A DNA stretch of 64,000 nucleotides. It comes from Lingula anatina. Taxonomy: Eukaryota > Brachiopoda > Lingulata > Lingulida > Lingulidae. A model generated the notes under the pieces. That model made no database searches. It was not told the DNA's origin and saw nothing but the letters and a program-made list of their open reading frames with translations. Numbering within the stretch: position 1 is the stretch's first letter; each line of letters starts with the position of its first letter. Positions 23,061-34,942 of the stretch are shown here, piece after piece. The stretch lies in assembly GCF_001039355.2 (NCBI RefSeq), contig NW_019775870.1:120936-184935 (forward strand). Reading direction: 5' to 3'. The position numbers and the translations under genes are program-made.

Positions 23061-25335
23061 ATGGATGGTCATGATGAAAGAGGGGCTTTGGCAGAGCAGC
23101 TGCGAGAGTCGGCAGCTATTGGGAATATGGAATCTCTGCAGAAACTGGTGAATCAGGGTGTCGATGTGAACGATCAAAACAACATGAACGGATGGTAATA
23201 CCATTTTGATTTATTGTTGGTACTTACATAGTATTCCAATCTTACACCAAACTAGTTAATCAACGTATTTTTTAAAATGTTTTTCGTAATTCAGTTAAGC
23301 AGAGCCTTGGATCAATCACAGATTTGGGGGGCATACTGTAAGACCCGTACCATATTGTGCATTTAGTAGCGTTCAAATGGCACATTGCTGCTCAGCATCG
23401 TTACACGCATTGTAGTCAGACATAATGTTGAGAATAGTTGCACACTAGTCCAGCTGTTTTTAATTTAATTTTTTCAAAATTTTATTTATCTAAGTACGTA
23501 TGTTTTACTTTTGCAAGGTATTGTGCAAAGTTGTTTTAAACGGGGTCATGTCGATACTCCCCTGTACCGATACTCCCGCCGCACCAATAATCCCCTCTTA
23601 GGAAATTTCTGCGTATTATGCGCATCGATACGACCCCACACCGATAGATCCCTGCATCGATACATCCCTAGTAAAATTGCCGATGTAGGGCCACCGTTAC
23701 TCCCCCACACCGATACTCCCCCACATCATTGCTTCCCCACATCGATACTGGGGGGGATTATCGGTGCGAGGGAGTATTGGTGCGGGGACGTATTAGGGAT
23801 GTAACCGTTTTAAAATGCCATTACGCTTTTAGTTTCATTTTATCAAAACTGTGTATCATCATTTTGATTGTTTTGTATGTCTTGATAGGACAGCTCTTCA
23901 CTGGGCGGCAACGCGAGGGCATGCTACAATAGTTTCCTTCCTTTTAAACCACGGTGCTGATAAAGAAATCAAAACAAATAAAGGAGAAACTGCTGCACAG
24001 TTGTCTGAGAACCCAAATGTAGTCAAAATGCTTGGAGGTAACAATTGCTTCAATTTAGCCAAAGAGTAAACACCTGACCCTTTTGGAAACTATTTAAACT
24101 TTTGGCTAGGTATTTTATTGTGGCTACACAATTCATGCCAGTCAGGTCTTTTATCAAGACTGCATAAAGGTTAAAGGTATAATAACTCTTCGTTTCGGCC
24201 AAAAAAAAAAATTTCCTGGAGTAAACAACAATTTTCCCATACTTACCAATGGTAAATGAATCCATTTTTACATTCAAAGTTAGTCCCTGTTTTTTTTCTA
24301 AAAAGTTTGGTTTTTTGTTAAAATCTCTTAAGAGATTTTAACAGAGTATAGCCATCAATGGAGGTCACGTGGTCTAAAGACAAGCTCAGATATCAGAAAA
24401 AATAGCTATAACTGCCGTTTTTGTGGTAAAACAGAATATATTACATTTCTATGAGTTAATCACAATGTATTTATTGTGAAATATAGATCTCATACGAAGA
24501 GTTATTATCCCTTTAATCCTGTTCTGAATATTTTTTAGCAATTTAAAAAGGCACATTTTTGTGGGACAGATTTAGAAAACGGCAATCTTGTTAGGCTGTA
24601 TATTTTATAACTGTTTTTTAACCTCTCCCCCACCTTTAAAAAAGGTATCTTTGCTGGAAATCAATATGTAGTTTTTACTATTAAAGGTGAACCTTCCCAA
24701 GTTTCCATCAAGAATGAGCTACCAATCACACCAAACTACATTGCAAACCCAGTTTTTCCCTATGCAACACCACCTGAGCAGAGACCTCCAAGCAGACAAA
24801 GCCATAACCAGCAACATCAGCCCAGCTCTACCAGAGATTTACCCGTCACCAATGGGCCAGTTGATAATGGTAACATGTTTGTTTAGTATCATACACTCGA
24901 AGTCCAAAAAATTTATTATTGCATAAGGGTTTGTGCCACTAATTTTCAGTCTTACAGTTTTACTTGAGGCCCGAAAAGAAATATTTACATGCATATTTTA
25001 AGTTGGTTAAGTTCTGTCTACTACTTACTACATTTTCAGAATTGGTACTTAAAGTTAGGGTGGCCTACACAGATGAAAAAGATTTCATTGAGGTGGAGCT
25101 TGAGGAATCAAACCTGACTTACGAAAGCCTCATGGAGTTGATGTGCAAGGAGCTGAAAGTTCAGAGAGAGCTAGTTCACAAGATACGTAAAATGCCAGAC
25201 ACCATTGTAAGGAAGGACAAAGATGTCAAGAGACTGAAAAACTTCCAGGAACTGGAGCTTGTGTTGACAAATAAAGCCATCAGCGCCAGTTCACGTACAT
25301 ACAAAATGCCACGACATGAACAGATACTTTATTAA
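23061..25335 (+). CDS. ANKRD40: Ankyrin repeat domain-containing protein 40
   Basis: Coding exons 23061-23194, 23889-24037, 24687-24869 and 25040-25335 join in frame to 253 codons plus TAA. Introns have GT/AG borders in phases 2, 1 and 1. Residues about 14-80 form ankyrin repeats (GVDVNDQNNMNGW, TALHWAATRGH, LLNHGADKEI). A middle linker follows with ITPNYIANPVFPY, which resembles the conserved motif after the ankyrin block in vertebrate ANKRD40. The last exon encodes the conserved C-terminal domain (ELVLKVR, DFIEVELEE, RKDKDVKRL, FQELELVL). The protein is shorter than the vertebrate one (about 370 residues, from memory) mainly in the linker. Its function is poorly known. The ATG is chosen because the longer upstream frame has no ATG. 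A perfect extra copy of exon 1 lies 4.3 kb upstream, and introns 1 and 2 carry repeats. Confidence 0.93.
23548..23800. repeat. Degenerate minisatellite in ANKRD40 intron 1
   Basis: About 250 bases built from variants of a CCACACCGATACTCCC-like unit of 15 to 17 bases. After about 23745 the motif continues in reverse complement (GGGGGGATTATCGGTGCGAG, GGGAGTATTGGTGCGGGG), so the block can fold on itself. GC-rich against an AT-rich background. Confidence 0.8.
24171..24516. mobile_element. TTAA-flanked MITE in ANKRD40 intron 2
   Basis: Both ends read TTAAAGG(T/G)ATAATAACTCTTCG in inverted orientation, giving 22-base terminal repeats with one mismatch and TTAA at both borders. At its centre, 24317-24342 is a perfect 26-base palindrome around CTCTTAAGAG. 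No coding capacity. Confidence 0.82.
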
Positions 25336-28300
25336 GTAATTAGGCACGTTATTTCGATTTTTCTATCAAAGTTGTAATCAAGTTAATATTAAAAATCCGC
25401 GTGTTGTTAGAATAAGAAAACTACCTGAGAACAAAGAGTATCAATGATACATGTATGTCAAAAGATATGTAGACCATTAAAGTAGGCATTTAAGATTTTT
25501 TGTTCAAAACCGGATTTAGATATAAGAAGAGGCAGTAGGATTGAAAAATCAAATATTTGTGGGACTTGTGTGGCAGAGGGAACAGTAATTAGAAATCCCA
25601 TTTGAAATTATATTTATTATTTAAGCTACAGTAAATTAAGTCATTAACATTACAAATATATTAAACAAAGTTATCCAGTTTAAATAATTTTCAGTGAATA
25701 TTTTTGTACTTAAAGACTTATGAAGTCAAAAAAGCAGTACTGTTACAAGTAGTCAATAAGTTGCATGGTGCTTTGTTCTCCAGAACAAAGGTCGTAGATG
25801 AACCTTGACACAATTTGTTGAAATTTAAGAGACCATATTTGGGATTTGTCTGGGGGTGGAAATTTTTCTTGCACCTGCATCACATGCTTGATACTAACCT
25901 ACTTTTAATTACCCTATCCAATTTCAACCTTTCCCTTCTCTTGGTACAAAAAAATGAGGTTGCCTTGTCTACCTGATGATGGTATAAAATTACTAAAGAA
26001 CAGCACCATTATTTTTCATCATTGATAGATTAAAGGACATAACACGCATTTGAGGAATTTGCATATCAACATCATAAAAAAAAAAAAACTTCAAGAAAAT
26101 ATATCATGCATTTTCTCTATAAGTAAGTTTGAAATGATATATATATCCTGGTGCTTCTGTATAATGGTGGGGGTCTATTGGAGAAGGTAAAACTGAATAT
26201 ACAAATTTTGTATATGTGTATGTATGTTTATTTACATATCAAATCGGGATTGCAGTCTATCCAAGAACAATAATTGGTATAATGAAGTGACCTTTCATGC
26301 TTATTTTTTGTATGGTGCCGTCTTGCAGGTGAAAGGGAATACTCTATAAGGTTATGTACCATAATGATATGTTTTCAAGGTGAAAAGTGTAAGTTGATAT
26401 ATACTACGTATCAAAGTATTCACAAAAAGTCATATTTGTTATGTTCAAAGGATCATGTTGTACATTTTAAGATTGAAAATAATTGTTGCGAATGGTTTCT
26501 GCTTGTACCAGTATGTCTAGGATTAAGTATTTTTGTTTCATTTATTGAAGCCAGTATTTTTCAAGTTTACAGGCATATAAAAATCTTGGTAATATTTATA
26601 TCAGAAATATGGGAAGGGTATTTGCAAAGATTTTTATTATTTTTAAGCTTTTATCAGACTGTTATAAACAGTTTTGCTTTTGTTTAAAATGTAACCATGT
26701 TTTGAATTAACTGTAAGATTAGTCTTCCAACAGTAATCAGCTTTGTATTCAGTTTGTACCCACTACACATATTAACTTGAATTTTTGCACTTTTTATATT
26801 TATTTGTACAAAACATAAGTCCCATGTTTTGTTGCAAGAACTAGAATCTCGCCCAATTTTGTGGAGTTTAAGTTGGTGCTCTAGTACTTAGGCTAATTCT
26901 ATGAATTTGTTAATTTATAAGCATTGTTTGTCAGGAGGCACAATAAATTCAGAATTTTATCTTTTCACCACGAGTTCAAGATCAAAGTATTTCTATTTGG
27001 GTCAATTACTTATTAATTTATTTTAAATAAAAAGCTAGTTTCCTGGAATTAACTATCGCATGAAATTTGGTATCAGCACTGAAAATTGTGTCAAATGTCA
27101 TTTTAAGGTACTTGACATAGACATGTTTTGGTCAACTTGGAAAAAACATTCTGATGTGAACTGCATCATACCTGTTAAGGCAGTAATTTTTTTTCTTTAC
27201 ACCCAAATTGGGCAATGCGTAAGAACAAAAATCATCAATTATCCTATTATATTCAATTATAATTTAATATCATTTATGCATGGACAAGTAGCTCGTTTGC
27301 TTGCTGTTGATAAGAAGAATCTTAGATATTCAATGCAAACTAAAATATAATTTACACACTTTGTTAATGTGTGATGTCAAGCCACATTTGCTGTTAAAAA
27401 TTACACGTTTCGAAATTCTGTGCTTTTTTTTTTTTTTTTTTTTTGTAACAGAATTTTTAACTCTGATACTATCTAGTATGGAGCAGTCTTTGGAAAACAA
27501 GTTGAAAAGAAAAAAATTCACCATTTTATTCTCAACTTCCCTTTATTATCAGAAAAAAATTTGAAAAATTGTTATAATCAACAAATAAATTTATTGATCC
27601 ATTCATAAACAACATTCAAATTTAAACTCTAAAGGGTTTTTTTCTGAAAATATCTAATAAATGAAAATGTGTACTCAATAAATGTGTAATAAATTCTAGA
27701 TTTTTTCTATTTCATTTTCTTTCCTCTTTTTGATCCTTATTAATTTTTTTTTTTTTTGCTTTGTCAATTAACAGCTTAATAAAGGTCACAGCTCTGGCTA
27801 ATAAACAGTCATTGTGCATTTGACAAACCAAAAACTTCTGGAAATATCTTTAGACAAAATGTTTAGGTGAATTTTTGCATACAATAAAATTCACACCCAA
27901 AATTATGAATTCATGAACAGAAATGTGTTTGAAATATAACAATTGTCGATTTTTTCCATCAACTACCCATTAAACTAACTGATATAATAGAAGAAATAAG
28001 GACTTCATGTAATCAAACTTGATGAGAATTTTAATTCAAGTTACTGATATTTACAACATAAATCACTTTCTGTTATCCTGTAGTAGGAAAGCTACCAGTT
28101 ACAAAATACAGGGGTACACAAAAATCAAATGCTACAGACTGCACTCAAAATCACACATACCTCTTAATAAATTGGAGACTGGACACCATGATAACAATTA
28201 TACAGAGTTCAAGATATTGGTGCAAATCGAAGCATTTGTATTCACTTGTGTTTTGTTTCTTTTTATACCCCCTCCCGGATTTGAATATCATATACCCACC

Positions 28301-29953
28301 CACCCTCCCTACTACCCATTGAAATGAAGCATAATCAAGCAGGTCTTCTGGCTGTTTACTTCTTTCTGTCTGCTGTCCACTGGTTTTTTTTTTTCATCGA
28401 TTAGGCTGAAGGCAGTACACAGGGGTCCAAGATATAAATACCTGCTGATCTTGTGCTATGGTTTCTTTGTTTCCAGTAGTGTCGATGCAGAGTCTGAGGC
28501 TGGCGTAGAACAACGGTTATATCTAAAATACACAAGGACACACAAAATACCAAACATGCAACTTTACCATATGTAAAAACATAAATGAATAAATTGGCAC
28601 CTTTAATGGGAATGTCCTCTTCAATCCTCCATCTTGTGTGGGATGTCCATGGACTGGCAGGACTATTTAACCATATACAGATAACAGGTGATAAATTCAC
28701 ATACTTCTTAAATATATACTGTTCACTAACCTCACGGTGTCTGGGACCCCTCTGCTTCAAGATATGCCTGAAAACAAGTCACATTCTTTCCATACCTCTA
28801 GCATCCTCCTCCAGTCAGCTGTGGTAAGAACAAGCTTACTTTGTATGGTGAGTAATAATTACAAAAAGCTGCCCAACACCAGGTTCTGCTGAGAGATAAA
28901 CAAAAGATTAAAGCTACACTGAAATGAAACAGCACTGTTACCTCTGCGTTTGGTGCTGCATTGTCAAATACCACCAGATCTTCAACTTTCCTCTGGAACA
29001 AATGCTGTAGAATGCTAGAGATCCAGTGTAAATACAATGTACTGTAAATGGCTAATTCCAACATCAACAAATGTATCACTACATACAGTACATGCATGAT
29101 ACATTCTATTTCATGAATGCAGTGAACAAAATATGTAGAACAAACCCCCTATACAACACACTACATGATATGTATTATGGCCTTTATTACATCATACCTG
29201 CATCATCCCGATGTTATAAGAATCTGATCAATCATAGTGACCTTGGCTGATGTTATATAAGTTCTCCCTGCGCAGAGCCCCTTCTTCAGCAGGAGACCAC
29301 TGTTTCCATGGTCACCGGTCAAGTTACAACAAATCAAGTCAAAGCATGATGAAGGCACAAATGAGCAAGTGATATTGTCCCCAACATTAATTTACTCCAT
29401 ACATGTTATAAAAATATAACGGCCACAAGTTACTTCCATGCGGTCTCCCACCCTCAATAATAAAATTTTAAATGACAATACATGGTGGCAAAGATAATAA
29501 ATATAGCCTTATATTTCCATGGTGACCCCATCCTTAAGCCACATCATCCCAGCAGTACTGGAAGACACCATATCTTCCTCAGTAACATTTTAGTTTTGTG
29601 TGTAATTTCCATAAAAACAGGCTGAAATGTTACATCATTCGGAAGCTGCTATGTACCTTAACATTTTTTCTGGGTGGAGGGGTGGTTGGGGGATGGGAGG
29701 GGGTAATTGTCAAGGTATAATGATTAAGTCCCCCCATTTTCTTTGAAACCAACATAAGCAATCAAATGTAATGACCCAGTAATGTCACATACAGGCAAGC
29801 TTCCAGCACTACTACTACTATTGTCTGCAGTTCCACTGAACATATACCCCACTCACCTGTTGATCATTGGAATCAAATCAACCAACTCAGCTGTGCTGAT
29901 GAATGGAGAACAAACTGAACACTTACCTTGAATCAATAAGAAAACCTAGTAGT
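25336..29953. other. Convergent 3' region between ANKRD40 and LUC7L3
   Basis: Holds the ANKRD40 3' UTR (a possible AATAAA is at 26942-26947) and, on the minus strand, the LUC7L3 3' UTR (a possible signal at 29183-29188). Short open frames here (for example 26364-26687 plus, 28401-28760 minus) look like chance frames or untranslated sequence. No further gene is supported. Confidence 0.55.
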
Positions 29954-32900
29954 TCAGGTTCTGCTTTCACTTTCACCTTCAGAGCCTAGTGAATCCAAAG
30001 TGTCACTGTTTTCTATGCTCTCTGGTGCTGATTGCGGTGGGATTTTGCTGCTGAGGGGCTCAGTGCTATCCTCATTGACATCAGTCTTATCCCCACTTCC
30101 CACTTCAATGCTTTCCTTCAGGTCTACCTCTTCCTTAATTTCTTCTGCAGTTGAAGATTTTTCATCGATGCCGTTTTCCTTTTCTTCAACAGCTGTATCT
30201 GCAAACCCAAAATTGAATTCAACCCTATTTTAAACTTATTCAGTGTAAGATATGTGAAATCAAAAATGAACTAATTTACTTTGAAGAAGTGAGTAAAGCA
30301 AGTGGGAAAGATAACTTATTTCTTATCTAGAATAACAGAGCCATCCTAACGCAAACCTGGTTTTGGTTCATCAACGTTTTCCTTAGATCTTCTGTCACGT
30401 TCTCTTGACCGTTCTCTACTGCCTCTCCTGGACCTTTCACGCTCTCTGCTCCTTGACCTGTGTCTGCTACTTTTATGTCCTCTGCTTCTGCTGCGTGACC
30501 TTTTACTTCTGCTTCTAGATGAGGACCTACGTCTTTCACGTGAACGTGATCTTCTTGACCTTGAATGGCGATCTCGACTTCTAGACCTTCTCCTTCTGAA
30601 AATGTATTTAAAACATCTTTTTAAAAACTTTATTATTTGGATTTCCTAACTCTGTTTATATCATGCAACATTTAATTCCTCCTGTATGAATATTGATAAT
30701 GCTTGGCTGTAAATAGCCACCAACCTTTCTCTACTTCTACTTCTTCTCCTTTCTCTATCTCTGCTTCTGCTTCTTCTCCTTCGACTATCCTCTCTCTCCT
30801 TTTCTTTACGCCGCCTCTCCTCACGTTCCTTTTCCCTTTCTTTCTCACGCTCTTCTCTTTCCTTGCGCAGTCGCTCTTCTCTTTCAATTTCAACCTTTTT
30901 CCTCTTGTCCTGCAAGTAAAAGTATGCATATCCTACAGTAACAAATAAATCACCAACATTTTGTTACATAGGCATGGGTTCACACTAGCATCACTTGAAT
31001 ATTACTATAATTGTAAATCTTTTGAGACTGAACTACTGTTAAACAGTTGTAAAATCTATACACTGACAAAAACCAGTGGAACTCAAACAGTTTATTGTCA
31101 GCAGACAATATCTAGCTTCGTTTCAGCACAATTTCCCCATGTACCTAAAAACCATCACATTTGAATTATACAAATTGATCGATTTCATTCATGTTAAAAC
31201 AAGCATAAGATGCCAGAGTGACGCCAGTTTGGTTTGATTCAAAAAAATACCTTTTTCTCTTCAAGATAGGCACGTATTCTGGCATAACCAGCATGTTGTT
31301 TGCCTATCAGATGTTCATCCACTCTTTGCGGTACATCGCCAACTATTAGAAGAGCTCCACACACATCACATACTTCCATCTGCTTCTCATTCTCTGCAGC
31401 AATTTTCAGGCTCTAAAACATGAGAAGAGAACAGCGGATAAAGCCACGCTCTGAGCACCCACCTGAAAATCTTGAAGAGTGGCACGAACTCGAGCATAGC
31501 CCATGTGCTGTTTGCCCATGAGGTGCTCTTCCAGGCGTTGCTGGGCATCCCCTACGATTAGAAAGGCTCCACACACATCACACACCTCCATCTGCTTAAA
31601 CTGTGGGTCTGGGGCACTGCTCTGGAAAAAATACCATCAAATCAGCCTGCTGGACACAGGCGCTTGGTCCCATTCTTCTACTGAATAAATAATCTAAATA
31701 CATAACAATTTATACCCAAAGTTTTAGAAAATCAGCATTCTATTTTAAATGTTGAGCAATACACATTTTTTTCGAATTCCTCACATTGAGAGGTTTCTTA
31801 ACCATTTTCTCTATTTTAAAATAATATCTGTGGGGAAAAATCTTACAGTCTCAAGCTGAGTTCTTTCTTCTCTCAACTGCTCACAGAGCTTGAGCACACC
31901 TTGAGCTTCTTCCACCTTGCCCTCACAACCAAGATTTTCTGCCTACAAGGTATGAAACAATTAAACAATTAGTGAGGTGGAGCAAATTGGGTAAATAAAT
32001 TTATTGGTATGGTATGCTGGAAATCTGGGTAAAATGAAGCAAAAAATCAAGTTGGTATCATCTGAACACAAGCATCAATGCATGCACATATAAATCAACA
32101 TGAAGAGAAAATGGGAATTAATGAAAATATCTCTCACAAAAGAAATACAAAATAAAATAAATAAATAAATAAAGGGAAATTACCTGTTCCACTAAATCAT
32201 TTATTCTTTCTGTCAGCATTTTTATCTTTTCATCCTTTGCTATAGGGTTCGGGTTGCCTGGCTATAAAAAGGAAAAAAATGTTAAACATGTCATAGCTAT
32301 ATCTATTAACAAAGCGGATAAGAAACAACATTTTTTCCAAAAAGTACTTGGGTGTTTATCATTCCATCTTAAAACAGATTTGTTCTTAACAAACACTGTG
32401 ATATTCAATTTTATATATCAGTTATAAGAAAAATAGGAAAAACAATTATCATTACTTAATATCCACATTGTGTTTTATCTTTGGTAGTGTACATACTGTG
32501 CCTGCATTGTTGTTAAGTGATAATCTTTGATGTCCTCTTCTGATACGTCTTTCAACATCTGCTACCAAAGTATTCAAATATCTTTCAAAGTCTTCCTCAA
32601 ACCCCATCTTTTGAAATTTTGGGCTTTCACTGTACCTTAAAATATTGTTAGACAGTCATAAGCCATGCTAAAACATTTTTTACAACACTTTAAATTGCAT
32701 ATTAAGTCTTTGCCACTAAACCCAACCATATGCTATCACATGGTTTAAAAAAGCATAACTTAAAGAAATACCAACCTAGTATTCAATTTGGTTTACCCTT
32801 TGGCCTGTTGTATTTTAGTTGGATAAAGAACTAGTAGAAGTGGTTTATATGCGTTACTGTGAATGTAGGCTTGCTTCAGTTTCGTAATTAGTGATAAATA

Positions 32901-33616
32901 AAACATCTTGCTACAAAATTGCTAATGAATACTAGTGAACTTCTTTTAATGGATCTTAAAGTTGTACTGAATTTTTAAGGAACAAATTCTGACAATGAAA
33001 ACTCTCAAAATTAGACTTACTGTCTTTTTAAGTCCTCGTCATGAATCTTGTTACATTGACCTGAAAGAAAACAATGTTTACCTTCTCATAGAAACAACAA
33101 CCAATTTTCCGGATTTTTAGCACACTATGATTGATGATAAAAAATTCTAATGCTTAGAGAGCAAGTGTACTTAAATGTAATGAAAGATATGCGCTGATCA
33201 TATAACATCAGTTGTCCACAGATCAATCTTACAACATACAAAGGACTGCATTATTTCTGTGAATATTTTTTTAAAAAACTTTCAACATTTAGGTTAATGA
33301 TATACTTCCCTTATATAGTTGAAAATGCTAGACATAATGTTATTTTCAGTTACTGGAGTCATTACCCTTGTGATAAGTATGTATCAATAACAAGATAAAT
33401 CCCCGACAAAAACATCCTATAATGCTGTCACATCACTACCATGCATATGATATGTACATCATTGCATTGCAGTAATTTAGCGACATCACAACGCCGTGAC
33501 ACACTTTTTTGTACAGTTGCCAGGCATCAGCTTTAAATTTGTCTATAGTTTCTGTTCTTTGTACGGCATTCTTGTATTTTATCATTCTAACAAGGGAAAT
33601 GCAACATTAAAGTAAG

Positions 33617-33677
<61 letters not shown>

Positions 33678-34618
33678 GATCTGGAGTTTGATGTTATACC
33701 TCTCCGTGCAATTACAACCATAGGCATCAGGGAGTCATGACAAGTGATTAATAAACTTTGAAATCCTCCATATACCCAATTTTTTGTTATATTGTTCCTA
33801 CAAATTTTATTGCTGTTGAGTGTTCTACTGATTTGATTACCTTTGCCAAGGAGGTTACGTTTTCATTCCTGTTTGTTTGTCTGTTTGTCATCAACATAAC
33901 TCAAAAAGTTATCGATGAATTTCGATGGAATATAAGGGTAGGTCAGAAATGAGTTAACTTAGAAGTGATTAGTTTTTGGTGGTGATCTGGATCAATAATC
34001 AATCAATAATCAAATAACTAAGATATGCACCGATTTTGATGAAATTTTTAGGAACTGTCAGAAGTGGGCCAAGGAACAGATGATTAGTTTTTGGTGGTGA
34101 TATGGATCAATAATCAATCAATAATCCAAAAATAAAAAAACTAAATCATTATAGGATGAAAATTTAGGGGTGAAACTGCATTGGGTGGAAAGTTTGCTGC
34201 CTTGGCGGAGGTATGCACTCTCAGAGTGCTTTTCTAGTGTAACTGAATTGATTTGAGTATATGAGATTTTTGTGCTAATATTCAATAATAATCATTCACA
34301 CAAAAACTTACCTAAATCTGCTCTTGTGTTGATAAAAAGTTCACAGGGGCAAAAACCGCACAAAAAATGCTTACAAACCTGAAAATAAGACAATGAATAC
34401 TGAAAGTAATGAAGTTCTGAGAAATTAAGAAGCGTGGTCTCACTTAGGGCCCAGTTAAAGATGATGCTTATTACTTCTGGAATTATAAATTTCTTCCTAC
34501 AAACCACCACTACCTCAGGGCTATCCCAGGAGAAGTCTGCTTTGGATTCACTTGGGTCTAGGTTCCTGTTTCTACCCATTAACTCATCCAACATTTGGGC
34601 CATATAACCGCCCGCCAT
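29954..34618 (-). CDS. LUC7L3: LUC7-like 3, U1 snRNP-associated splicing factor
   Basis: Coding exons in transcript order: 34618-34514, 34378-34312, 33060-33021, 32635-32497, 32261-32184, 31942-31847, then either 31621-31463 or 31412-31251, then 30909-30725, 30595-30357, 30198-29954 (TGA). With either alternative exon the frame is open, giving 450 or 451 residues. Residues 36-64 form the first LUC7 zinc finger (VCKHFLCGFCPCELF, then CNKIHD). A coiled coil follows at about 100-175. The second C2H2 finger is at about 189-214 (CDVCGA...EEHLMGKQH). An RS/RE-rich domain follows (RERRRSRSRER), then an acidic C-terminus. The N-terminus MLDELMGRNRNL and AFLIVGDAQ mark LUC7L3 rather than LUC7L/LUC7L2. 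LUC7 proteins act in the nucleus, stabilising U1 at 5' splice sites. The donor after exon 8 (GTTGGT) is weak. Confidence 0.95.
31251..31412 (-). CDS. LUC7L3: LUC7L3 alternative exon 7B (second zinc finger)
   Basis: 162 bases, phase 0 at both ends, acceptor ATGTTTTAG, donor GTATTT. It encodes 54 residues (MEVCDVCGALLIVGDVPQRV, DEHLIGKQHAGYARIRA). It matches exon 7A at 32 of 45 alignable residues, keeps all four zinc ligands and has no stop or frameshift, so it looks like a maintained alternative rather than a decaying copy. Confidence 0.88.
31463..31621 (-). CDS. LUC7L3: LUC7L3 alternative exon 7A (second zinc finger)
   Basis: 159 bases, phase 0 at both ends, acceptor TTTTTCCAG, donor GTGGGT. 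It encodes 53 residues with finger ligands Cys-x2-Cys and His-x5-His (MEVCDVCGAFLIVGDAQQRL, EEHLMGKQHMGYARVRA). The next exon copy begins after an intron of only 50 bases (31413-31462), so the two are unlikely to be spliced together. Confidence 0.9.
33620..33676. repeat. (AAT)n microsatellite
   Basis: About 19 units in LUC7L3 intron 2. Confidence 0.95.
33838..34240. mobile_element. Interspersed repeat with CCTTGGC-type ends
   Basis: Opens with CCTTTGCCAAGGAGGTTACG and closes near GCCTTGGCGGAGGTATGCAC and CTCAGAGTGCTTTTCTAGT. These are phrases I recognise from a repeat widespread in fish and marine invertebrates. An inner direct duplication includes GATTAGTTTTTGGTGGTGAT (starting near 33968 and 34080). 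It lies in LUC7L3 intron 2. Confidence 0.55.
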
Positions 34619-34942
34619 TTTGTCGTCTTTCTATCCCACAATGCCAAGTTTCGCACAGAGAGCAAGATTATATTTTTGTATTTTGATATTCGGAATGAAA
34701 CAAATGATGTTGATTTAGTGTTTTTAGAGCTCAATCATGTAAGTTTAACAAAGATCATATACTAAAGTTACAAAAGCTCCAAGATAATGCTGTCCGTGCT
34801 GCCTCGTGTCAATCCGTATAGACTAAACGCGCATGTGCAAAAAGAGTACCATACTCGTGACGTCACCGTAGAAATCACACGAGGTTCTTTTACAGCTGGT
34901 TTTCGCAGGACGTCGAAAAAAAGCTTGAAAGACAGGTATACA
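34619..34942. promoter_or_regulatory. Probable bidirectional promoter, LUC7L3 / GSPT1
   Basis: Only 324 bases separate the divergent start codons of LUC7L3 (34618, minus) and eRF3 (34943, plus), so both 5' UTRs and the promoter must fit here unless non-coding exons lie elsewhere. It contains CG-bearing motifs (GTGACGTCACCG, a CRE-like site near 34859) and no clear TATA box, the usual character of housekeeping bidirectional promoters. The regulatory role is inferred. Confidence 0.6.

Noticed and set aside
23548-23800. CRISPR-like array
   Set aside because: The short repeated units are variable, contiguous without spacers of constant length, change strand midway and sit in an animal intron. 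It is a minisatellite.
26364-26687. Plus frame of 107 codons after ANKRD40
   Set aside because: AT-rich hydrophobic translation with no splice context; probably ANKRD40 3' UTR or intergenic.
28401-29097. Minus frames of 119 and 99 codons downstream of the LUC7L3 stop codon
   Set aside because: They lie after a complete LUC7L3 reading frame, show no family motif and are best explained as untranslated or intergenic sequence. A non-coding 3' exon cannot be excluded.
30703-30948. Serine/phenylalanine-rich plus-strand frame of 81 codons
   Set aside because: Antisense shadow of the LUC7L3 arginine/serine domain exon.
34787-34942. Longer eRF3 N-terminus from the ATG at 34787
   Set aside because: In frame, but the extra 52 residues do not look like any eRF3 beginning, whereas the product from 34943 starts in the usual way. 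Kept only as a possibility.
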